Of a stretch of DNA of 64,000 bases, positions 8,243 to 15,221 are shown piece after piece. The DNA is from Oscillospiraceae bacterium (GTDB lineage: Bacteria; Bacillota; Clostridia; Oscillospirales; Ruminococcaceae). The stretch spans positions 41,419-105,418 of the forward strand of contig JAFWQJ010000073.1 in the NCBI GenBank assembly GCA_017545185.1. The letters are read 5' to 3'. The position numbers were made by a program, and so were the translations under genes. How positions within the stretch are numbered: position 1 is the stretch's first letter; each line of letters begins with the position of its first letter. A model generated the notes under the pieces. It was not told where the DNA came from. It did not search any database and worked only from the letters and a program-made list of their open reading frames with translations.

Positions 8243-10261
8243 TCAGATATCCTCCGGAATCAGTCGGATGATCTCCCGGAACGGCATACAGACCGCGTCG
8301 CACTCCTTCGCACGGTGATGCGTCAGGATCAGCTCCGCAGCATGCTGCATCGCGGGAAAGCCCGATCTTGTCAGCTGGTTGGCATAGATCACAATGTTGA
8401 TGCCGCGCGCCTGAAATTCCTCCTCCGTGACCGTGTTGAACGCCGTCGGAACGACAACAAGCGGCGTCACGGGATCCTTGGCGCGGAACTGCTCCGTAAA
8501 CGCAAAGATCTCGGCGGGATCCTCCCTGCGGGAGTGGATCATGACCGCATCCGCGCCCGCCTCCGTATAGGCAAAGGCACGGTTCAGCGCGTCGTCAAGG
8601 CCGCGTTCGAGGATCAGGCTCTCGATGCGCGCGCAGATCATGAAATCCGCGGTTTTCTGTGCCTTTTTGCCCGCACGGATCTTCGCGCAGAATGCAGGGA
8701 TCGGTGCCTGCGTCTGCTGCACCTCCGTCCCGAACAGCGAGTTCTTTTTCAGGCCGGTCTTATCCTCGATGATTACCATGGAAACGCCCATGCGTTCCAG
8801 CGTCCGCACCGTATAGACAAAATGCTCCGTCAGGCCGCCGGTGTCGCCGTCAAAGATGACAGGCTTGGTCGTGACCTCCATGATGTCGTCAAGCGTGCGG
8901 TAGCGCGAGGCCATATCGACCAGTTCGATATCCGGCTTGCCGCGTGCCGTCGAATCGCAGAGCGAGGAGATCCACATCGCGTCAAACTGCCGCGCACCGC
9001 CGTCCTGATACACGACGGTCTTTTCCGCGATCAGTCCGGTCAGGCCGCTGTGCGCTTCGATCGCGGAGACCGTGCCCTTCATCGCGAGCAGCCGCTTCAG
9101 TCTGCCGCGGCGGAAATCCGGTATGGAAAGCTCCGCACGGGCACGGCGTTCCAGCTCCCGATACTTCTGATCCTCGGCATACGGATATTCGACAAGCTGC
9201 CCGCCGTAGGACGCCAGCACCGCCGTCACCTCGTCGCGGATGACCTTCTGGAAGCCGTGCTGCCAGTCGTCGCCGTGGACGACAAAGTCCGGGCGGTAGG
9301 CTTCCAGATTTGCGCGGTAGCTCAGTTCTTTCTGCTCCACGACCCGCCAGACGCCTGCAATATTCTCGAACATCGCCTTCCGCTCCGCAAAGGGCAGCAG
9401 CGGGAACCGCTTATAGCCCGCGACCGCTTCATCGGACAGGACGCCGATCATCAGCCGGCCGAGCCGCCGCGCCTTTTTGATAATGGCGATGTGGCCGCTG
9501 TGGATCATGTCCGTCGAGAAGCACATATAGACCGTGCGGCGTTCGACCGCCTGCAGCTTTGCCGATACCACGGCGAGATCGGACGGGTTGTCGATCTCCG
9601 CGCAGAGGCGGCCGCCGATATCCAGCGCAGCGATCTGCTTCTCCGGCAGCTCATTCAGCGCATTCTCCGCATAGCAGCGGCGCTTTGCCGGGTCGCCCGA
9701 TTCGCAGTACGCGATGATCGCGTCGAGCCAGCGGTCCCAGTCATCCTTCCGCAGCTTGTAGAGCGGCTGCGCGGCAACGGCATCGGTGAAGAACTCGATA
9801 CCGACCTTCTGCACCATGCCGCCGGCCGTCACCGCCTTGAAATCCTTTTCCGGCAGCGGCACCGCCGAGCTGACCGCCATGCAGCTTGTCTCACAGGCAA
9901 GCAGGTCGTCCAGCACGGTATTCTCGAACACGAGATCGCCGTGCATCAGAAGGATATCCTGCCCGCGGAGCGCCTCCCGCGCACAGTAGATCGAATAGAT
10001 ATAGTTGGTCTGCGCGTAATCCGGATTTTTGACGAAAATGATCCGGAGCGGCAGATCAAGGCGGCTGCATTCGCTGACCAGTACGCTGTCAAACGCGCCG
10101 GTCGTCATGACCGCCTCCGTGATGCCCGCCTCGTAGAGCATCCGGAGCTGGCGGCTCAGGATCGTTTCGTTCGGTGAGACCGGTGTCATGCACTTGGGAT
10201 GCTCCTTTGTCAGATCGCCCATTCTGCTGCCGAGCCCGGAGTTCAAGATCAATGCCCGCAT
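8243..10261 (-). CDS. pepM: PEP mutase fused to two nucleotidyltransferase-like domains
   Basis: A 672-aa, three-domain protein. Residues 1-230 are a sugar-nucleotidyltransferase-like fold (ALILNSGLGSRMGDLTKEHPK); residues 243-375 are a second cytidylyltransferase-like domain (FSTDMIHSGHIAI with the HxGH motif at 254-257; VVHGDDW); residues 388-672 are PEP mutase, with DSTARGKPD, FDGDTGG and the diagnostic EDKTGLKKNS at 499-508. PEP mutase isomerises phosphoenolpyruvate to phosphonopyruvate, the entry to C-P bond synthesis. The fused transferase domains suggest CMP activation of the final phosphonate for transfer to a glycan or lipid (inference). The start at 10261 has GGGAGGA 7 nt upstream; an open frame continues to 10600 but lacks such a site and lies upstream of the mapped promoter. 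Confidence 0.9.
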   Translation of the reverse strand: MRALILNSGLGSRMGDLTKEHPKCMTPVSPNETILSRQLRMLYEAGITEAVMTTGAFDSVLVSECSRLDLPLRIIFVKNPDYAQTNYIYSIYCAREALRGQDILLMHGDLVFENTVLDDLLACETSCMAVSSAVPLPEKDFKAVTAGGMVQKVGIEFFTDAVAAQPLYKLRKDDWDRWLDAIIAYCESGDPAKRRCYAENALNELPEKQIAALDIGGRLCAEIDNPSDLAVVSAKLQAVERRTVYMCFSTDMIHSGHIAIIKKARRLGRLMIGVLSDEAVAGYKRFPLLPFAERKAMFENIAGVWRVVEQKELSYRANLEAYRPDFVVHGDDWQHGFQKVIRDEVTAVLASYGGQLVEYPYAEDQKYRELERRARAELSIPDFRRGRLKRLLAMKGTVSAIEAHSGLTGLIAEKTVVYQDGGARQFDAMWISSLCDSTARGKPDIELVDMASRYRTLDDIMEVTTKPVIFDGDTGGLTEHFVYTVRTLERMGVSMVIIEDKTGLKKNSLFGTEVQQTQAPIPAFCAKIRAGKKAQKTADFMICARIESLILERGLDDALNRAFAYTEAGADAVMIHSRREDPAEIFAFTEQFRAKDPVTPLVVVPTAFNTVTEEEFQARGINIVIYANQLTRSGFPAMQHAAELILTHHRAKECDAVCMPFREIIRLIPEDI

Positions 10262-10372
10262 GATGTCCTCCCTGCCGGGATCATATGAATGCGCACGATC
10301 TGTTTCCGTGCGCGTTCTCCCGATCATGTTTGCAGTCCCTTGCCGTTCCCGGCAGACAACTGCTTTCCTCTT

Positions 10373-10401
10373 ATTATAATGGTTTCCGTTTTGTTTGTCA
10401 A
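10373..10401 (-). promoter_or_regulatory. Promoter of the phosphonate operon
   Basis: Consensus TTGACA (10396-10401), 17-nt spacer, TATAAT (10373-10378), giving a 5' UTR of about 105 nt before the start at 10261. This position also argues against the longer frame beginning at 10600. Confidence 0.85.
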
Positions 10402-10811
10402 GCCGCAGCGGGACTGCTGCCGCGGGGCTGTTACGGTATCTGAATTCCGTCTTAAAAGTATTACAGATTGTAATTGATAGTTGATCTATTATTGTCGGTA
10501 TTATTTTGTTGCTCGCTGAAGCCCTTTCCCGCCCGTTCCGGATGCCCTTCGAGAAAAATTTATTTTTTAAGGATTTGGCAAACAAGCCGGATTTCGGCAA
10601 ACAAAAAAATAATGCCGTTTTTGCATATTGTTATGAAAAGCGTTCCCGGCTTATTCTTCATTTTTATCGTATATACGTGTATTTCGTCAGCCGTAATGTC
10701 CGATTTTTTTGACGCTTTTTGCGTGACCTATCTTGCGTTTAATTATCATCATTAACTTTAGCTTTGTGCAATGTGCAGCAAAATTATGCAAAAAATAGGG
10801 CATAAAATGAC
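10402..10811. other. AT-rich divergent intergenic region
   Basis: About 400 nt between the promoters of the minus-strand phosphonate operon and the plus-strand unit at 11026. It is AT-rich, contains two GGCAAACAA repeats (about 10575-10605), and shows no convincing gene, RNA or element. Confidence 0.5.
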
Positions 10812-10840
10812 TTGACAATTTTGTCAAAGTGTGGTATAAA
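10812..10840 (+). promoter_or_regulatory. Promoter with a dyad over the -35
   Basis: TTGACA (10812-10817), 17-nt spacer, TATAAA (10835-10840). The -35 is half of a perfect inverted repeat, TTGACAA (10812-10818) and TTGTCAA (10821-10827), which could be a repressor operator. It drives the two-gene unit at 11026-13284 through a 5' UTR of about 180 nt. Confidence 0.75.
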
Positions 10841-11025
10841 AATAGTGTAAGATATTGCATTGCAGACCGCCGAGCGTGCCCGCGGAACGCGATGCATCCG
10901 CCGATCGGCCGGACATAAGCCCCCGTTGAGAAATACAACTTTTATACACATTGTAAACGCAGCGGAGACTTGTACGGCAAACGGCATACAAGCCTGATTT
11001 ACATAACTGAAAGGAGGAATGCTTC

Positions 11026-11676
11026 GTGATAGATTTCAACCAGATCTACAAAATGGCGACCGATCTCATCAGCTACCTCGCATCATCCCGCGGCTATATC
11101 GAGCCGAACACGACGGTCTGCGTCATTCTTGCAAAATCCGGCAGAGTCTTCAACGGTGTGAGCCACAATGAGGTGCACGCCGAGGTCGAGGCAGTTCGCA
11201 ACATGCAGAGCTTCAACGAAAGTGCCGTTGAATCGCTCATTCTGGTGGATGCAGGCAGCCGTCTTGCGATGCTGCCATGTCCGAACTGCATCCGGTTCAT
11301 CACCTCGCTGAACCCGGCAAATGCCGCGGCAATGGTGAATATGCCGGACCGTCCGGTCCCGTTCCGGGAGATCCTCCCGCCCAGCCAGCCGATCGCGGCG
11401 AACCAGCCGCTCCCGCAGGGAATGCCTGTTTCGGTCAGTCCGGTCAGCGGCTATATGCCAGTGCAGCAGCAGGTCGCCGTTTCCGCGACAAGATCGTCCA
11501 TGGTCATGACCGGACGCTCCAAGGCTGCGCTCCTGAGCGGCAAGGTCAACGGACTGCTCGCAGCGGCGCAGAACGAAGAGCAGTCGGATGAGGATCTCGA
11601 GCTGCTGGATGAGCTCAAAGAAAACGCACAGAAGAAAAAAGGTCTGCTCGGCGGACTTTTCGGCAAAAAGAAGTAA
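11026..11676 (+). CDS. Cytidine-deaminase-fold protein of unknown role
   Basis: A 216-aa protein starting at GTG with AAAGGAGGA ideally placed. The first 110 residues show the zinc motifs of the cytidine deaminase superfamily: HAE at 51-53 and PCPNC at 84-88. Overall length and surrounding sequence differ from standard nucleoside deaminases. A middle Pro/Gln/Val-rich stretch (about 120-165) looks disordered, and the tail is rich in Lys and Gly (ends GLFGKKK). It is followed after 33 nt by a degenerate GGDEF membrane protein and shares its promoter, so the two may work together. Deaminase activity is plausible because all zinc ligands and the glutamate are kept, but the substrate is unknown. 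Confidence 0.7.
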   Translation: MIDFNQIYKMATDLISYLASSRGYIEPNTTVCVILAKSGRVFNGVSHNEVHAEVEAVRNMQSFNESAVESLILVDAGSRLAMLPCPNCIRFITSLNPANAAAMVNMPDRPVPFREILPPSQPIAANQPLPQGMPVSVSPVSGYMPVQQQVAVSATRSSMVMTGRSKAALLSGKVNGLLAAAQNEEQSDEDLELLDELKENAQKKKGLLGGLFGKKK

Positions 11677-11709
11677 GGCAATAGATTGTTAGGAAAGGAT
11701 GGATGAACA

Positions 11710-13284
11710 GTGGCACAGTTACCGAAGAAAAAAAAGGGTCTTTCGTTCAATTTCTTAAACCGATTCATGGTGATCCAGTTTATACTGATGCTGATTCTCT
11801 CCCTGTTTATTACGTACAAGGTCAATACCCACACGAAGGAGAACGCAACCGCACAGCTCAGCGCGATCGCAAATGAGCGCGCGCTCATCGTTGACGAATT
11901 CGTTGACAACGCTGAAAGCAAGCTGCGGATATTCTCGACGGAACCGGAAATCATCAATATGATGCAGAATATGTCCGACAAAAATATCCAGATCGCGGCT
12001 CAGAAATGTACAGAGCGTCTCGCGCCGGAGATCACCGGTCTTGAAGGCCTGTACACGATGAACTGGAATTCCAAGGTCCTGACACACAGCCTGATCAGCG
12101 GCGTCGACGATGTGACGCATGAGCAGGATGCGCTCGCGGAGCTTCAGGCAGGCGTCATGGAGCAGCACAATAAGGAACTCAACAAAGAGGGCAGCGGCGT
12201 CTACAACGAAGGCATCAGCGTATCGCCGGTCACCGGCCATAAGGTCATGTACCTGTACCGCGGCATGTTCAGCGACAACGGCAAGCCGCTCGGCATCGTC
12301 GGTCTGGCGCTGAATGCGGACGTCATCATGAACAAGCTGTCCGCGATCAAGGCACCGGGTCTTGAAAACTCCACCTACACCATGATGGATATCGTCAGGG
12401 CGGCTTACATCTTCGACCAGGATGACCCGAACAACGCCGGCAAGCCGGTCGTGCTGCCGGACCTCGTCAGAACCTGTGAAGAATACCGCAACGGCATCAA
12501 CACCGATATCTCCACCACCTACGAATATGCACTCCCGCACATGGGCTCCTTCGTCGGCGCATCCGTCTGGCTGCCCGACCGCAACTGGATCCTCATGATG
12601 AATGACCGCAGCTCCGAGGTTTACAAGCTCGTGTACGCGATGAGATGGTTCCTCGGTATCTTCTCCGCACTGATCCTCGCGCTCATGATCGTGTTCACCT
12701 TCCTCAACAAGAAGCAGGAGCAGGTCAACATGAAGCTCGTCCAGTCTGTTGAGAGAATGAATCAGGCAAAGCACTCGCTGAACGCGGCAATGTTCAACGA
12801 CGTTCTGACCGAAGTCGGCAACCGCGTCAAGCTGACGATCTCGCTCTCCGACGTCACCGACGGACAAACCAATCCGTACTACTTCGCAATGTTCAATATC
12901 ATGGACTTCAGCAGCATCAACACCGCATTCGGAAGCGATACCGGTGACGAAGTGCTCGTCCGCACTGCAAAGGCGATCCAGGACGCATTCCCGAACGGCA
13001 GCGTCTACCGCACCGGTTCCGATGAGTTTGTCGTCATGATCCGCTCCGAGAACGGCAGCCCGCGCAGCGATACCATGGTATCCGATGTCGATAACGTACT
13101 GCGGACACTCACCGCACCGCAGAACATCGAGGGCGTCGGCACGCTGTATCCGAAGTACAAGGTCTCCGTCATCAAGAAGAACACCGGCATTGATCCTTCC
13201 GTCATCACGATCCTGAAGGAAATGACCAATGCAAGAGGCGAGGCTATGGTCGGCATGATCGACTTCTCCGACCTCACCGAGTAA
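11710..13284 (+). CDS. Membrane sensor with degenerate GGDEF domain
   Basis: A 524-aa protein starting at GTG (an ATG at 11703 is out of frame). It has a lysine-rich N-terminus, a first membrane segment near residues 18-38, a Cache-like extracellular sensor region to about 310, a second membrane segment near 312-335, and a cytoplasmic C-terminal GGDEF-type domain. The signature is RTGSDEF (GSDEF at 436-440) instead of RxGGDEF, the usual DxLTGLxNR reads DVLTEVGNR, and the metal-binding DxD region reads NIMDF. These changes suggest that it does not make cyclic-di-GMP and acts as a binding or signalling domain. A residual activity cannot be excluded because GSDEF keeps the acidic residues. Confidence 0.8.
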   Translation: MAQLPKKKKGLSFNFLNRFMVIQFILMLILSLFITYKVNTHTKENATAQLSAIANERALIVDEFVDNAESKLRIFSTEPEIINMMQNMSDKNIQIAAQKCTERLAPEITGLEGLYTMNWNSKVLTHSLISGVDDVTHEQDALAELQAGVMEQHNKELNKEGSGVYNEGISVSPVTGHKVMYLYRGMFSDNGKPLGIVGLALNADVIMNKLSAIKAPGLENSTYTMMDIVRAAYIFDQDDPNNAGKPVVLPDLVRTCEEYRNGINTDISTTYEYALPHMGSFVGASVWLPDRNWILMMNDRSSEVYKLVYAMRWFLGIFSALILALMIVFTFLNKKQEQVNMKLVQSVERMNQAKHSLNAAMFNDVLTEVGNRVKLTISLSDVTDGQTNPYYFAMFNIMDFSSINTAFGSDTGDEVLVRTAKAIQDAFPNGSVYRTGSDEFVVMIRSENGSPRSDTMVSDVDNVLRTLTAPQNIEGVGTLYPKYKVSVIKKNTGIDPSVITILKEMTNARGEAMVGMIDFSDLTE

Positions 13285-13323
13285 TTCCCTTCAATCAATT
13301 CACAACCTCTGAAAAATATCCCA

Positions 13324-13367
13324 CTGCAAAACGCGCGGCGTATGAAAGTACGCTGCGCGTTTTGCAG
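13324..13367. terminator. Strong hairpin terminator
   Basis: A 19-nt arm at 13324-13342 pairs with 13349-13367 with one mismatch region; AAAA and TTTT lie in the arms, so it can act in both directions. It closes the two-gene unit. Confidence 0.8.
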
Positions 13368-13388
13368 TCCGGCGTGCCGATGCATCCC

Positions 13389-13417
13389 TTGCAAAATTTT
13401 CCGCATTATGGTATACT
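13389..13417 (+). promoter_or_regulatory. Promoter of the thpR unit
   Basis: TTGCAA (13389-13394), 17-nt spacer, TATACT (13412-13417), about 50 nt before the ATG at 13468. Confidence 0.7.
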
Positions 13418-13467
13418 GGGATCATCCGGACGACAGTGCCGGACTGCATGATGCGGAAAGGAGAATT

Positions 13468-13992
13468 ATGCGGTTATTTATCGCGGTCATATTGGAACCG
13501 GCTCTGAAGCAGGCACTGCTTGATTCGCAGGCAGCACTGAAAAAGCGCGGCTTCAGCGGGTACTATACCAGAGAGCAGAACCTGCACCTGACAATAGGCT
13601 TCATCGGCGAGTATCCCGATCCGGACGCCGTTCTGGAAGCCATGGAAACGATCCCGTTCCAGCCGTTCCCGCTGACGCTCAGCGGCGGCATCGGCAGTTT
13701 CGGGAATCTGCTCTGGGCGGGAACGGAGCCCTGCCCGGAAGCGGAGCAATACGTGAAGCGGCTCCGTCATGCACTCGCGGCGCGCGGCATCCCCTTTGAC
13801 AAAAAGAAGTTTCATCCGCATATCACGCTGCTGCGGAACGCCGAAAGCCGGCAGCCGTTCGCGGATATCGCAATCGCCAAGGAGGCCATGACCGTCCGGC
13901 GCATTTCGCTGATGCGCTCGGATATCGGCAGGCACGGCGCACAGTATACGGAGCTGGATGCCGTCGGATATGAAGAAGGGAGATCATCATGA
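13468..13992 (+). CDS. thpR: RNA 2',3'-cyclic phosphodiesterase (2H family)
   Basis: A 174-aa member of the LigT/ThpR group of 2H phosphoesterases, which hydrolyse 2',3'-cyclic phosphate RNA ends. Both catalytic H-x-T-x motifs are present: HLTI at 40-43 and HITL at 118-121, at the usual spacing. The start at 13468 follows AAAGGAGA; an upstream in-frame extension to 13342 would run through the promoter and is rejected. The stop overlaps the next ATG by 4 nt. Its physiological role in bacteria is unclear. Confidence 0.9.
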   Translation: MRLFIAVILEPALKQALLDSQAALKKRGFSGYYTREQNLHLTIGFIGEYPDPDAVLEAMETIPFQPFPLTLSGGIGSFGNLLWAGTEPCPEAEQYVKRLRHALAARGIPFDKKKFHPHITLLRNAESRQPFADIAIAKEAMTVRRISLMRSDIGRHGAQYTELDAVGYEEGRSS

Positions 13993-14381
13993 AACGGGAA
14001 TACGGAATCGCACGCTGCGGACTGGCCTGCAGCCTCTGCAGCGGGAATACGCACTGCACCGGCTGCAATTCCGGCGACTGCCCGGATAAGGACTGGTGCG
14101 AAAACAGACGATGTTCCGCCGAAAAAGGCTTCTCGCACTGCTATGAATGCGAGGCGGACTGTCAGAAGGGAATGCTCTCGAAGATCAAGCCGCTCGGCTT
14201 TACGCTGTTCGCAAAGCGGTACGGTGCGGAAGCATTGCTGGACTGCCTCGAACGGAATGAGAAAGCGGGAGTCGTCTATCACCGCACGAGCATCACGGGT
14301 GACTACGACGATTTCGATGATGCTGAGGCACTGATTGGCTTTATCCGGACGGGAAAGCGGGAAGGCGGCGGAGCGGAATGA
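13989..14381 (+). CDS. DUF3795 cysteine-rich protein
   Basis: A 130-aa protein with a Cys-rich N-terminal half (RCGLACSLC, CTGCNSGDC, DWCENRRC, CYECEADC) typical of DUF3795 proteins, which probably bind zinc or an iron-sulfur centre; no function is established. It overlaps thpR and the following small gene by 4 nt each (ATGA), so the three are translationally coupled. Confidence 0.75.
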   Translation: MKREYGIARCGLACSLCSGNTHCTGCNSGDCPDKDWCENRRCSAEKGFSHCYECEADCQKGMLSKIKPLGFTLFAKRYGAEALLDCLERNEKAGVVYHRTSITGDYDDFDDAEALIGFIRTGKREGGGAE

Positions 14382-14605
14382 AGCTGTTTCATAAGAAAAA
14401 GGAGCCTCTGCCGATCCCGGAGCCGTTCACGGCGGCGGATATCAAAGTCGAGGCGAGCATCTGCACCGGCGAGCGCATAATCGGATTCTACGACCGGAAA
14501 ACACACCGTCTGCGGTATGCGGAGCCGGTGCATTCAGAGCAGGATATCCGGGATTTTTACGCACAGTACGGTGCCGGACCGGATGAAGCGGAACAAAAGG
14601 CGTAA
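14378..14605 (+). CDS. Small hypothetical protein
   Basis: A 75-aa acidic protein coupled to the DUF3795 gene by a 4-nt overlap. It is mostly charged, with no membrane segment or motif that I recognise. The coupling supports that it is real; the function is unknown. Confidence 0.6.
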   Translation: MKLFHKKKEPLPIPEPFTAADIKVEASICTGERIIGFYDRKTHRLRYAEPVHSEQDIRDFYAQYGAGPDEAEQKA

Positions 14606-14663
14606 CCTGCGGCGCGGACAGACCGCAGGGCGATCTGCCTGATTATAAGTTGTAATTTAGCCA

Positions 14664-14691
14664 ACTGCGGGCAGTTATTGCCGTTTTTTTT
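14664..14691 (+). terminator. Terminator after the thpR unit
   Basis: A short stem (GGCA/TGCC, or alternatively AACTG/CAGTT) is followed by a run of eight T residues. Confidence 0.6.
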
Positions 14692-14721
14692 GCTTCAAAT
14701 CTGAAAAAATGCGATACCCCC

Positions 14722-14750
14722 TTGACAAATCGGCTGTAATGTTATATAAT
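14722..14750 (+). promoter_or_regulatory. Promoter of the HU gene
   Basis: Perfect consensus TTGACA (14722-14727), 17 nt, TATAAT (14745-14750), as expected for an abundant nucleoid protein. Confidence 0.9.
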
Positions 14751-14804
14751 AAGTTCAATGCAAACCCTTAACCCACGCAATAAAATGAAAACGGAGGAAT
14801 CACA

Positions 14805-15116
14805 ATGAACAAGACTGAACTGATCGAAGCGATCGCAAACGAGACCGGCATTGCCAAGAAGGACATTGACGCAACGCTCAAGTCCTTTATCAATGTCGTT
14901 TCCGACACGCTCCAGAAGAAGGACAAGGTGCAGCTGATCGGCTTCGGCACCTTTGAGACCACTGAGAGAGCTGCCAGAACCGGCCGCAACCCGGCAAGCG
15001 GCGAACCGCTCAAGATCGCGGCTTCCACGCTGGTCAAATTCAAGGCCGGTGCTGCTCTGAAGGAGAAGGTCAACACCAAGCCCGCAAAGGCAGCAAAGAA
15101 AGCAAAGAAAAAGTAA
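14805..15116 (+). CDS. HU-family DNA-binding protein
   Basis: A 103-aa bacterial histone-like protein that bends and compacts DNA as a dimer. It begins MNKTELIEAIA, has the canonical GFGTFET strand and the beta-arm with GRNPASGEPLKI, and ends in a Lys/Ala-rich tail longer than that of typical 90-aa HU. It has a GGAGG site, a consensus promoter and its own terminator, so it is monocistronic. Confidence 0.96.
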   Translation: MNKTELIEAIANETGIAKKDIDATLKSFINVVSDTLQKKDKVQLIGFGTFETTERAARTGRNPASGEPLKIAASTLVKFKAGAALKEKVNTKPAKAAKKAKKK

Positions 15117-15128
15117 TCACACAACCCG

Positions 15129-15165
15129 AAACCGGCCGGCCGTCTGAAAACGACCGGTCGGTTTT
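15129..15165 (+). terminator. Terminator of the HU gene
   Basis: An imperfect AAACCG...CGGTTTT stem-loop directly downstream of the stop codon. Confidence 0.75.
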
Positions 15166-15175
15166 CATAATGCCG

Positions 15176-15218
15176 AAAAAAAGCCTGCTGCACTGCCGAT
15201 CTCAGCGCAGCAGGCTTT
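15176..15218 (-). terminator. Terminator of the dockerin esterase gene
   Basis: On the minus strand, AAGCCTGCTGC pairs with GCAGCAGGCTT followed by a T run, four bases past the stop at 15222. Confidence 0.85.
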
Positions 15219-15221
15219 GCT

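Noticed and set aside
8315-10177. 620-codon plus-strand frame opposite the PEP mutase gene
   Set aside because: His/Arg/Asp-rich antisense shadow of a well-supported three-domain enzyme.
10262-10600. N-terminal extension of the PEP mutase frame
   Set aside because: The consensus promoter (10373-10401) lies inside it and the ATG at 10261 has a strong ribosome-binding site; the extra residues look non-coding.
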